The notes under the pieces were generated by a model. That model was given only the letters and a program-made list of their open reading frames with translations, searched no databases and had not been told where the DNA came from. Below are positions 53,146 through 61,039 of a stretch of DNA of 64,000 bases, piece after piece (position 1 is the stretch's first letter; the number at the start of each line of letters is the position of its first letter). Source of the stretch: an uncultured Roseburia sp. (GTDB lineage: Bacteria > Bacillota > Clostridia > Lachnospirales > Lachnospiraceae). The stretch is from contig CAKRDK010000005.1 in the NCBI GenBank assembly GCA_934309475.1, positions 1 to 64,000 of the forward strand. The letters are read 5' to 3'. Both the position numbers and the translations under genes were made by a program.

Positions 53146-53946
53146 CTATAGCTGTTCCGCCGGTTTATATCGCTTTATGCCATTATATACTCCATTGCAA
53201 TAGGCACATGAATTCAAAGCTTCAAGGTTCTCAATGCTCTTTAAGCGTTCTTTCAACTCTTCCGTCTCTTCCCCATTCGCATGTAATAGGTCGATATACT
53301 GCTCCTTGTTTTTTGGAATGACACCCGTTCTCATTCTCCAGTAAGACCTGCTGCATGGATGAAGCTCTCCATCATTGATAACGTAATAGTGTCCCCTTCT
53401 AAAAATACACCTTAGCGCTTGCTGTCTTAATTTTTCCGGTGTATCATGTTTCAGTGAATGATCCGAGAAATCGACCCAGCCATCAAACAGCCAGTTATCA
53501 TCCCCTGCATAGTTCTGCACACGATAATTAATTCCCCATTCTTCCAATGCCTTTATCACTTTATCAATATTTTTCGACAAATCTTTTCCATAGTTGCTTA
53601 CAATGATACGCGCTTTATCTTTATTATCCTGTAATACCTGTAACAAATCCTCTCCTATTGGAATTGTTCCATTTGTCACCATATCAATAGTATCCTCAAT
53701 CTGATTTCGATATGAAAAAACCATCTCCATTATCTTTGCGATGTCCTTATGCATCAAAGGTTCTCCACCTGTCACTGAAAAAATTCCGACATGATCCACA
53801 ATATCAAAATAAGATTTCAATGTCTTCTCTACATCTGACAACGTCATGTCTACAGGATTCTCATAATACGGCATAAAAGCCAGACACAATTTGCACTTTA
53901 AAGTGCAGCGCTGTGTAATTACCATTGTAGTTCTTCTTAAATTCAT
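53146..53946 (-). CDS. Radical SAM protein with C-terminal auxiliary cysteines
   Basis: This encodes 266 residues from MNLRRTTMVITQRCTLKC at 53944-53946, nine bases after AAGGAAG; the longer frame to 54045 lies inside the aminotransferase gene. The radical SAM 4Fe-4S site is CTLKCKLC (CxxxCxxC), followed by VTGGEPLM and MVTNGT. The C-terminal half has RCIF, HPCSRSYW and CAYCNG, which suggests a SPASM-like auxiliary cluster. There is no cobalamin-binding domain, so it is not a Fom3-type methyltransferase. The substrate is unknown; position after the DegT aminotransferase suggests chemistry on an amino sugar or on a small precursor. Confidence 0.85.
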   Translation of the reverse strand: MNLRRTTMVITQRCTLKCKLCLAFMPYYENPVDMTLSDVEKTLKSYFDIVDHVGIFSVTGGEPLMHKDIAKIMEMVFSYRNQIEDTIDMVTNGTIPIGEDLLQVLQDNKDKARIIVSNYGKDLSKNIDKVIKALEEWGINYRVQNYAGDDNWLFDGWVDFSDHSLKHDTPEKLRQQALRCIFRRGHYYVINDGELHPCSRSYWRMRTGVIPKNKEQYIDLLHANGEETEELKERLKSIENLEALNSCAYCNGVYNGIKRYKPAEQL

Positions 53947-53947
53947 G

Positions 53948-55060
53948 CTATTCTGCTTCCTTTCGTATAATCTCACAGATTTCGTCAATCGCTTCATACT
54001 CCAATTCAGGGTACAACGGCAAAACCAATATATGATCTGCTGCATACCGGGCTGTCTCTAACGCATCATTTTTATATTTATTCTTAAAACATGCAGCATC
54101 TGATGTCAGCGGATAAAAATATTTACGGGCGTGTATATCCTGTTCTTTTAATTTTTCATAAATAACATCCCTTTGCCTCTCTTTTTTAAACAGCACCGGA
54201 AAATATGCATAATTGTATTCTATGTTTCGTTCCGACTGGAATGGTTGAAGAACAACGTCCGACATTCCTGCTAATTTTTCCAAATAATATTCCACACGCT
54301 TCCTACGGTACATAATATTTTCTTTTACATAATTCAAATTACAAAGCCCCATGATTGCAGAGAATTCATTCATTTTTGCATTGGCACCCACACTGACGAC
54401 AAGTTCCTCGCCACGTATACCAAAGTTCTTCAAATTATAGAATGTCTCATACAATTTGGGATCTGAAAACACCATGGCGCCACCTTCAATCGTATTGAAT
54501 ACTTTCGTAGCATGGAAGCTGAATGTCGAAACATCACCAAAACTTCCAACTCCTCTTCCATTCACCGTCTCACCAAACGCATGCGCCGCATCATAAATTA
54601 CTTTTAAATTGTATTTAAAAGCAATCCGCTCAATTTCCTCTGTATTGCAAATATTTCCATATACGTGCACCGGTACAATCGCTACCGTTTTTTCCGTAAT
54701 CAAACTCTCTATCTTGCTTTCATCAATTGTATAATCACTTAATTTGATATCACAAAAAACTGGTTTCAGTCGATTTCTCACAATTGCATGTGTTGTTGAT
54801 ATAAAAGTGAATGGTGTTGTAATCACTTCACTTCCCTCCGGAAAATTCATTGCCTGGATGGCAAGTTCGAGTGCCATATGCCCGTTAACTACAAGCGATA
54901 CTCCTCCTCCCCCTAGAAACTCATGAAGTCTTTTTTCTAGTTCCCTATGATTCTCACCCATGTTTGTCAGCCAATGCGACTCCCATAACGGTTTTATTTT
55001 CTCAATAAATTCCTCGTATGGAGGCATTGATGTTCTTGTCACCATGATTCGCTTATTCAT
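53948..55060 (-). CDS. DegT/DnrJ/EryC1/StrS aminotransferase
   Basis: This encodes 370 residues from MNKRIMVTRTSMPPYEEF at 55058-55060, after AGGAGGGGGAACAAG. It is a PLP enzyme that converts keto groups of nucleotide sugars to amines. The lysine that binds PLP is in SFHATKVFNTIEGG (about residue 187). YDAAHAFGETVNGRGVGSFGDVSTF and SHWLTNMGENHRELEKRL match 4-amino-4,6-dideoxysugar transaminases such as the viosamine type, but the exact sugar cannot be told. No nucleotide-sugar dehydratase is in the window. It is the first gene behind the SigD-type promoter at 55192-55218, and the radical SAM gene starts two bases after its stop. Confidence 0.88.
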   Translation of the reverse strand: MNKRIMVTRTSMPPYEEFIEKIKPLWESHWLTNMGENHRELEKRLHEFLGGGGVSLVVNGHMALELAIQAMNFPEGSEVITTPFTFISTTHAIVRNRLKPVFCDIKLSDYTIDESKIESLITEKTVAIVPVHVYGNICNTEEIERIAFKYNLKVIYDAAHAFGETVNGRGVGSFGDVSTFSFHATKVFNTIEGGAMVFSDPKLYETFYNLKNFGIRGEELVVSVGANAKMNEFSAIMGLCNLNYVKENIMYRRKRVEYYLEKLAGMSDVVLQPFQSERNIEYNYAYFPVLFKKERQRDVIYEKLKEQDIHARKYFYPLTSDAACFKNKYKNDALETARYAADHILVLPLYPELEYEAIDEICEIIRKEAE

Positions 55061-55087
55061 CTTGTTCCCCCTCCTGTAAATAAACAG

Positions 55088-55122
55088 AAAGCAGGATGTC
55101 ACTACAAAGAACAGCCTGCTTT
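55088..55122 (-). promoter_or_regulatory. Stem-loop in the leader of the SigD-driven glycan operon
   Basis: The minus-strand transcript forms AAAGCAGG, an 18-base loop, CCTGCTTT, followed by CTGTTTATTTACAGGAGG, which holds the ribosome binding site of the aminotransferase. A 17-codon acidic open frame (55174-55121) ends in the stem. Terminator-like but without a strong T run; could be an attenuator or a transcript-stabilising hairpin. Confidence 0.4.
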
Positions 55123-55191
55123 ATTTTATAAATCTTCTATCTTCGTCGTCCATGACATTTTCCTCAACTTCCATGTTTTCTCTATATTATT

Positions 55192-55218
55192 ATATCGGTA
55201 ATTTATGCAAAAACTTTA
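55192..55218 (-). promoter_or_regulatory. SigD (sigma-28) flagellar-type promoter of the phosphonate-glycan operon
   Basis: The minus strand reads TAAA (55215-55218), 16 bases, CCGATAT (55192-55198), then AATAATATAG. This has the same two boxes and the same spacing as the flagellin promoter at 61985-62011. Sigma-28 recognises TAAA-N15-NCCGATAT in many Gram-positive bacteria. It points toward the aminotransferase gene and, because gene gaps are small and no terminator is seen, may drive transcription down to about 37 kb. Confidence 0.8.
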
Positions 55219-55317
55219 TGCTGTCTTTTTTATTTGTTACTACAATTTCATGTTCAGTTTTACCCTTAACTCAAAAAAGCTGATCCTTATGATTTCTCAT
55301 AAACATCAACTTTCCCC

Positions 55318-55677
55318 TTACATTACCTGTGAAGCAGCCTCTCCTAACTGTTCAAAACATGGCAACACATTTGCAAACGCCTCTGCCATTTTGGCATCAT
55401 CTTTCTTCTCAATCGCATTCGCAACAGCAACAATATGCTGATTAAATACTTCTTTCTCAATGCGTACCTTGCCCTCATTAAGCACATCCATAGTACCGTT
55501 CATCACCTGAATCTCCCAATTCATAGCGTCAACAATTCCCTTGATAAAATTATCAGTATCATCCAATCGTTCACCTGACAATTCCTTTACTAAAATACGG
55601 ATGTTCTTTACTAAACGTTCATTAAAATCTACCAGCACCTCCAGTGCCTCTATCTGTTCTTTTCTGCTCTCTTCCAT
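55318..55677 (-). CDS. Small helical protein of the flagellar glycan locus, unknown function
   Basis: This encodes 119 residues, acidic, almost wholly alpha-helical, with no signal peptide or membrane helix. Sequence such as ALEVLVDFNERLVKNIRILVKELSGERLDDTDNF and FNQHIVAVANAIEKKDDAKMAEAFANVLPCFEQLG suggests a helical bundle. I do not recognise the family. Start is good: GAGGTGACAAG ahead of ATG. It lies between the glycosyltransferase at 55760 and the SigD promoter of the next operon, and has its own sigma-28-like -10 upstream. A chaperone-like or adaptor role linking glycosylation with flagellin is possible but speculative. Confidence 0.65.
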   Translation of the reverse strand: MEESRKEQIEALEVLVDFNERLVKNIRILVKELSGERLDDTDNFIKGIVDAMNWEIQVMNGTMDVLNEGKVRIEKEVFNQHIVAVANAIEKKDDAKMAEAFANVLPCFEQLGEAASQVM

Positions 55678-55734
55678 CTTGTCACCTCGGCATTTTATTT
55701 TGCCTTCCTTTCGTAATCTTAAACTCTGTTAAAT

Positions 55735-55761
55735 ATATCGGCATATAGCCAATAACTAGTT
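55735..55761 (-). promoter_or_regulatory. Possible second SigD-type promoter (small helical protein)
   Basis: On the minus strand a perfect GCCGATAT -10 (55735-55742) is preceded by only a weak -35 (AACT at 55758-55761, or TAAC one base further on). It is 58 bases upstream of the start of the 119-residue gene. Confidence 0.45.
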
Positions 55762-57487
55762 AGCTCTCTTTCTGATGAAATTTATCCATATTCACCAATT
55801 TTAAAAACTTTTCTGCATGTTCATGCCAAGTATATTGACTCTTTGCAATCTGGTAAGCCTTCTCCGACATCCGCTTTTGTCTCTCCTCATCACAAAGTAA
55901 TTCCTCTATCATCTGTGGTAGTTGCCCCATTTTCTCCAATTCAAATATCACCATATCCTCGCCAGCTTTAAAATGCGTTCCAATGTATTTCGTCCAATCT
56001 GTTACAACTACTGATTTCTGTAGCATTGAATTTGCTATCCGCTCTGTAAATCCGTCCTTATGCCATGTCATAATATTCAACGAAATCCTGGACTTCGCAT
56101 ACACTTCCAGACATCCTTCTCCCAAAACAGCATCATGGCAAATCAGGTTCTGATATTTTCTAAGGCTGCATGCTTTCCAACTTTCACCAAACACATGCAC
56201 CTCAATTCCTGCTTTCAACAAAAGTTCGAGCACCTTTTTTCGGTAATACTGCGACATCTCATAAAACATCCATCTCACTTCATAAAACAAATCACGAAAT
56301 TCGCAATCCGTGTATTTGTAATCAAGCTCATCTAACACTTCCTGAAACAGTTTCTCAGGCGTCTCTTTTAAATTTGACTTCATCTTTTTTATAAAGTGAT
56401 TTTCTATTATTCTTGTAGCTCTGTCGCATTGTAACATCTGTTTAAGTTTTCCATCAAATCCTTCCCCGATACTTCCAACAAAAGAAACATCCCACTCCTT
56501 TTCCTCGCAAAGATGCTTTTCAATCCCTGCGGGCGGCAAAAAGTGCGCCTGTAAACCATAATATTTTTTGACAAAATCTGCATAATTACCGTCCGGTGTT
56601 AAAACACAAAGACCGTTTACCGTATTTTCCAAATGATTTTTCAGCCAGATCGGATGATCAAACACATAATTATACTTAGGTCCGATTATTTTTTCATGTG
56701 CAAACGTACCATCCTGCATTTTGACCGAAAACATAAATGTCTGCATCCCAATAACTGCCTGAAATCTTTTTCCAAAATATTTAACAATTCTACGAAAATC
56801 TTCCTTCTCGGCATCAAACCATTCCACCTTTTTCCCAAGCTGAATAAACGCTTCTCCAAGTTTCTCTGCAAACGTGTCCAATACAGAATAGCAAATTTCA
56901 TCTCCCCGATAAATCAGAATCGGTTGTGTTGCATCGAAGATTTTCCAATAACGCTCCCGGGCTGTTACCATATCTTCCAAATAATTTCTTCTCTCTGCAG
57001 GCTGCATCTGAAATTCTTCCTCCGCACTCATCAGACCAGCCAATGCTTGTTCAAAACAGCCGAGTTTCATAAATTCACCCTTATACCGTCCTAAAATATA
57101 GCAATCTGTTTTCCAGCCCTCTTCCTCACTTTCACACGTTTCTGGTACAACTTCCAGCCAATCACCATCCTTTTCCTGACGCATATTCTCCAATGGTCTC
57201 TGTATAATTGCTGCGTTTTTCGCAATTCGAAGTAAAAGTTCATAGCTAAGCTTTCCATGAATTTCCGCATTTATTCCTCCTACCGCCGACAGCATCTCAC
57301 GCTTCACATAAATTTTTTCTCCAATCACAGTCTCGTCCAGCAAAATCTCCTGAAATGTTAATTCCCGTTCCTCACATTCTTTTTTCCAACAAATTGCCCC
57401 AACCATTTTCTCCATATATGCCTCACTTTTTAATTTTCTGAAATTATATCCGAAATATCCTAAATAAGGGATTGCCAAATACGCCAT
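55760..57487 (-). CDS. Large glycosyltransferase with C-terminal CgeB-like domain
   Basis: This encodes 575 residues. The N-terminal 190 residues (YLAIPYLGYFGYNFRKLKSEAY onward) are unassigned, with LTFQEILLDETVIGEK and GKLSYELLLRIAKNAAIIQRP recalling an acceptor or GT2-remnant domain. The C-terminal part has NYVFDHPIWLKNHLENTVNGLCVL, DVSFVGSIG and NIMTWHKDGFTERIANSMLQKSVVVTDWTKYI, and ends with YTWHEHAEKFLKLV. It is closest in pattern to the protein at 35224. A possible SigA promoter (TTTACA-17-TATTAT, 57497-57525) ends only about ten bases before the ATG, so the real start might be further inside. It is divergent from the plus-strand glycosyltransferases. Confidence 0.72.
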   Translation of the reverse strand: MAYLAIPYLGYFGYNFRKLKSEAYMEKMVGAICWKKECEERELTFQEILLDETVIGEKIYVKREMLSAVGGINAEIHGKLSYELLLRIAKNAAIIQRPLENMRQEKDGDWLEVVPETCESEEEGWKTDCYILGRYKGEFMKLGCFEQALAGLMSAEEEFQMQPAERRNYLEDMVTARERYWKIFDATQPILIYRGDEICYSVLDTFAEKLGEAFIQLGKKVEWFDAEKEDFRRIVKYFGKRFQAVIGMQTFMFSVKMQDGTFAHEKIIGPKYNYVFDHPIWLKNHLENTVNGLCVLTPDGNYADFVKKYYGLQAHFLPPAGIEKHLCEEKEWDVSFVGSIGEGFDGKLKQMLQCDRATRIIENHFIKKMKSNLKETPEKLFQEVLDELDYKYTDCEFRDLFYEVRWMFYEMSQYYRKKVLELLLKAGIEVHVFGESWKACSLRKYQNLICHDAVLGEGCLEVYAKSRISLNIMTWHKDGFTERIANSMLQKSVVVTDWTKYIGTHFKAGEDMVIFELEKMGQLPQMIEELLCDEERQKRMSEKAYQIAKSQYTWHEHAEKFLKLVNMDKFHQKES

Positions 57488-57587
57488 CTACTTTCTATAA
57501 TAAAGGTAGTTTCACATTATGTAAAGAAAGATACCTATATTTCAAAAATAAATCATACTCTGTAATTCAGATAGAAAGGAACAATAC

Positions 57588-58769
57588 ATGAAGGTATTAT
57601 TTTACCACTATGGAAGCATCTGCGAGCCTTTCATCCGCTCTGCTTTTTTAGAATCCGGGATTGATGTAACAGATATTGAAGATGAAGTTACGAATAAATC
57701 AATTTTGCAAAGTGACTGTGTCAAGCGCGTCAGTCAGGCACTTATGAACGGAAATTTTGATTTTGTGTTTACAATCAACTTTTTTCCAACTATTTCCGAC
57801 ACCTGCAATATTTTTAAGATTCCTTATATTGGCTGGACGGTAGATGCCCCTGTCATGGAGCTTTACAGCCAGTCCATCACCAACTCCTGCAACTATATTT
57901 TTTTATTCGACCAATTACAGTACCAGGATATTGCTCCACTTAATCCAGGCCACATCTTCTACCTGCCTCTTGCCACGGACGTTGCATTTATGCAATCTGC
58001 AATAGCAAAAGATGTTTTTGATTCCCGTCTGCGCGCAGACCTCTCATTTGTTGGTTCCCTTTATACGGAAAAATGTCCTTATGACAAGCTGCAATCGCCA
58101 TCTGATTCGCTTCGTGGTTATTTAGACGGAATTATGGAGGCACAATTAAAAGTTTATGGCTATTATTTTATTGAAGACCTTTTAACAGACGACATCGTCG
58201 CAGATTTCAAACGATGTATGCCGGATTATCTTGCATTGAAAGATTCTCCTTTCCTTACAGATTCCGCCATTATCTCGAAATACTACATCGGCAATAAAAT
58301 ATCATCGCTAGAGCGTGTATCCCTGATGAAGCAACTCTCAAAGCGCTTTCCGATGACCATCTATACCAACAGTGATACCTCCAGCATACCCGGAATTGAT
58401 AATCGCGGAAGTGTCAAAACACGTACTGAAATGCCACTTGTCTTTCATTACAGTACTATCAACCTGAATATGACCTCGAAGGGTATTCGTTCCGGTATTC
58501 CTCTTCGTATCTGGGACATCCTGGGATGTGGCGGTTTTGTTATTTCAAACTATCAGCCAGAAATACCAGAATATTTTTCCATTGGCGAGGATATCGAAGT
58601 CTACGAAAGTGCAGATGATTTATTATATAAATGTAGTTATTATCTGGACCATCCGGAACGTGCACGCGAAATTGCAGTAAATGGTCTTGAAAATGTAAAG
58701 AACAAGCACACATACCTGCATCGTGTGCTCACAATGTTAGAAACGGTATTTTCCCCTAAAAATGCTTAA
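57588..58769 (+). CDS. CgeB-like glycosyltransferase (DUF3880 / Glyco_trans_1_2 type)
   Basis: This encodes 393 residues starting after AGAAAGGAACAATAC. KIPYIGWTVDAPVMELYSQSITNSCNYIFLFDQ, DLSFVGSLYTEKCPYDKL, LRGYLDGIMEAQLKVYGYYFIEDLL and SGIPLRIWDILGCGGFVISNYQPEIPEYF define the family. It shares long blocks with the next gene (58786), for example GIMEAQLKVYGYYFIE, so the two are a recent tandem duplication. It leads the plus-strand trio next to flagellin. Confidence 0.83.
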   Translation: MKVLFYHYGSICEPFIRSAFLESGIDVTDIEDEVTNKSILQSDCVKRVSQALMNGNFDFVFTINFFPTISDTCNIFKIPYIGWTVDAPVMELYSQSITNSCNYIFLFDQLQYQDIAPLNPGHIFYLPLATDVAFMQSAIAKDVFDSRLRADLSFVGSLYTEKCPYDKLQSPSDSLRGYLDGIMEAQLKVYGYYFIEDLLTDDIVADFKRCMPDYLALKDSPFLTDSAIISKYYIGNKISSLERVSLMKQLSKRFPMTIYTNSDTSSIPGIDNRGSVKTRTEMPLVFHYSTINLNMTSKGIRSGIPLRIWDILGCGGFVISNYQPEIPEYFSIGEDIEVYESADDLLYKCSYYLDHPERAREIAVNGLENVKNKHTYLHRVLTMLETVFSPKNA

Positions 58770-58785
58770 ATGAATGGAGTTTTCT

Positions 58786-59952
58786 ATGAAAATCACTTTT
58801 TTAGATTGGCCTTGTTTTGGTCGCGAAAATTGTATAAGTGCATTTAAACAGCTCGGGCACGATGTTACACTCTTTTTTCATCCGGAATATGATTTGCGCA
58901 AGTCTGCTGCCTTTGATGCTGCTTTCGATGTACAATTAGGCAATCATCCCTGCGACGTTGTCTTTTCCTTTAATTTCTATCCTTTGGTAGCCGAAGGGTG
59001 TAAACGAAACAATGTCAAATACATTTCCGTTGTATACGACTCGCCACATGTATCCTTGTATTCTTACACAATTATTTATCCTTGCAATTATGTCTTCCTG
59101 TTTGATAAGACACAATATACAGAACTTCATCAAATGGGAATTCCCACAGTGTACTACCTTCCATTACCAGGAAATGCCGACCAGATTGACCATCTTTTGT
59201 CTCTCCCCTATGACAGAAAACGTTACTCTTCCGATATTTCTTTCGTTGGTTCCCTCTATAACGAGGATCACAACTTATTCGACCGTCTCAACGGATTGAG
59301 TGATTATGCAAAGGGCTATCTGAATGGCATCATGGAAGCACAGTTAAAAGTGTATGGTTACTATTTTATTGAAGAAGTATTAAAAAATGATATCATTCGT
59401 GAAATGGAAAATTCCATGCCATATCACGCAGGGAATACCGGAATTCAGACCCCTGAATATATTTACGGTACCTATTTTATTGGTAGAAAATTAGCAGAAA
59501 TGGACCGTATCCGGACCTTGACCTCTGTAGCCTCTAAACACCCACTCCGGCTCTACACATTAAACCGCGATTTTTCTGCTCCGGGAATTGAAAATATGGG
59601 CTCGGTTGACTATGACCATGAAATGCCTTATGTCTTTCATCACAGTAAGATTAACCTGAACATCACACTAAAGAGTATCAAATCCGGTATTCCGCTTCGT
59701 GCAATCGACATTATGAGTGCCGGTGGATTTCTTCTCACAAATTTTCAGGCAGATTTTTTAGATTATTATGTCCCTGACGAGGATTTTGTTTACTACACAG
59801 ATTTAAATGACCTCAACGAAAAAATTGCCTACTATCTGTCTCACGAAGAAGAACGCCATCAGATTGCACAGAATGGTCGTAAAAAAGTCCGCGAATTCCA
59901 CAGCTTCGAGCAACGCTTTCGTGAGATTTTTGCGATTGTTTTTCCCAACTAA
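58786..59952 (+). CDS. CgeB-like glycosyltransferase, tandem paralogue
   Basis: This encodes 388 residues from MKITFLDWPCFGRENCI at 58786, six bases after GGAG; a Met four codons upstream overlaps that site. VKYISVVYDSPHVSLYSYTIIYPCNYVFLFDKTQY, DISFVGSLYNEDHNLFDRL, GIMEAQLKVYGYYFIEEVL and SGIPLRAIDIMSAGGFLLTNFQADF are the family blocks. It is 16 bases after its paralogue and upstream of a GT2 gene. The two probably add similar sugars in sequence, or the same sugar to different acceptors (inference). Confidence 0.83.
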   Translation: MKITFLDWPCFGRENCISAFKQLGHDVTLFFHPEYDLRKSAAFDAAFDVQLGNHPCDVVFSFNFYPLVAEGCKRNNVKYISVVYDSPHVSLYSYTIIYPCNYVFLFDKTQYTELHQMGIPTVYYLPLPGNADQIDHLLSLPYDRKRYSSDISFVGSLYNEDHNLFDRLNGLSDYAKGYLNGIMEAQLKVYGYYFIEEVLKNDIIREMENSMPYHAGNTGIQTPEYIYGTYFIGRKLAEMDRIRTLTSVASKHPLRLYTLNRDFSAPGIENMGSVDYDHEMPYVFHHSKINLNITLKSIKSGIPLRAIDIMSAGGFLLTNFQADFLDYYVPDEDFVYYTDLNDLNEKIAYYLSHEEERHQIAQNGRKKVREFHSFEQRFREIFAIVFPN

Positions 59953-59999
59953 AAATAATACTATATCTATATTCTAAATTAAAAAAAGGAGATTCATCT

Positions 60000-60959
60000 A
60001 TGAGCGCAAAAGTATCTGTCATCGTCCCCGTGTACAATGCCGAGCATACCCTGAATGCCTGCCTCGGAAATCTGGTTCACCAAACCCTCAATGACATTGA
60101 AATTATTTTAGTTAATGATGCTTCCACCGACAATAGTGCTGCCATTCTAACTGCCTGTGAGCAACAATTTCCAGACAAAATACTATTAGTTCACCTCGAA
60201 AATAATCTTGGTCCAGGCGGAGCAAGAAATGTTGGTCTCTCCTATGCTTCAGGTGATTATATTGGTTTTGTAGACAGTGATGATCTTGCAGACCCTACCA
60301 TGTTTGACACCATGTATACACATGCTGTCACTCATGATTATGACATGGTAGATTGTGCTTATTACCAGCAGGCTACAGATTCCCTTCTTCTAATGACCCC
60401 CGACAACTGTGTTGGTGTTTTAGATGATAAAAAGCGTAGTTTATTGATTTCTAGCGGGGGATATCTGTGGAGTCGCATTTTCCGACGTGAACTGTTTGCT
60501 CAGATTCATTTCCGTGATCATACAATTTTAGAAGATATGGAGGTTATGATGCAGTTATTTTTGAACTGCCGCACCTTAGGCACTGTCAAAAAACCGCTCT
60601 ATCAATACTCCGCCACACCGGATTCCGCCTCCAAGTCAGAAAATCCTGCCGGCTACCACAAGGCCATAATTTCCACTATGACCGCTGTTTATGATAAGAC
60701 TCATTCCTACTCACACTACAAGAATATCCAAACAGCAATCGAATATTCTCTATTACAGCTCTACCAATATGGACTTGTAAATGCCATGCAGACAAACACA
60801 TCTCTTTGTACGAATCAGAGAGATACTTTTCTGAAAGAACTTCATTCGCTCCGTAAGAAATATATAGAATTACCTATAGCAGACAATCCATATGTATTGG
60901 AAAAATTCTCAAAAGATGATTTAGAATTAGTAATGCACATAGATGCACTTTTATACTGA
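60000..60959 (+). CDS. Family 2 glycosyltransferase next to flagellin
   Basis: This encodes 319 residues after AAAAGGAGATTCATCT. The GT-A motifs are SVIVPVYNAEHTLNACLGNLVHQTL, IILVNDASTDNS, GPGGARNVGLSYASGDYIGFVDSDD. The C-terminal helical part with ILEDMEVMMQLFLNC is typical of surface-glycan GT2 enzymes. It ends at the bidirectional terminator shared with flagellin. A role in starting or extending the flagellin glycan is plausible because of the position. Confidence 0.88.
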   Translation: MSAKVSVIVPVYNAEHTLNACLGNLVHQTLNDIEIILVNDASTDNSAAILTACEQQFPDKILLVHLENNLGPGGARNVGLSYASGDYIGFVDSDDLADPTMFDTMYTHAVTHDYDMVDCAYYQQATDSLLLMTPDNCVGVLDDKKRSLLISSGGYLWSRIFRRELFAQIHFRDHTILEDMEVMMQLFLNCRTLGTVKKPLYQYSATPDSASKSENPAGYHKAIISTMTAVYDKTHSYSHYKNIQTAIEYSLLQLYQYGLVNAMQTNTSLCTNQRDTFLKELHSLRKKYIELPIADNPYVLEKFSKDDLELVMHIDALLY

Positions 60960-60990
60960 CATGATAATTTAAATTTATTTTTGAAGCACA

Positions 60991-61019
60991 AAAAAGGAAC
61001 TGCATTGCAGTTCCTTTTT
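60991..61019. terminator. Bidirectional terminator between the GT2 gene and flagellin
   Basis: AAAAAGGAACTGCA-TTGCAGTTCCTTTTT is a symmetrical stem with A and T runs. It is used by both converging genes. Confidence 0.92.
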
Positions 61020-61039
61020 CATTCTTCCTACAGTAATGA

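Noticed and set aside
47377..53946. Fosfomycin or similar phosphonate antibiotic cluster
   Set aside because: PEP mutase fusion, decarboxylase and reductase match the early steps, but the radical SAM protein is short and lacks a cobalamin domain, so it is not Fom3. No epoxidase, resistance kinase or peptide ligase is present; LicD and glycosyltransferases point to a glycan.
53947..54045. Longer N-terminus for the radical SAM protein
   Set aside because: It would overlap the aminotransferase gene by about 100 bases, and a good ribosome binding site precedes the Met at 53946.
57549..57574. SigD-type promoter for the plus-strand glycosyltransferases (TAAA-N14-TCAGATAG)
   Set aside because: The -10 deviates and the start of transcription would fall within the ribosome binding site of the gene at 57588.
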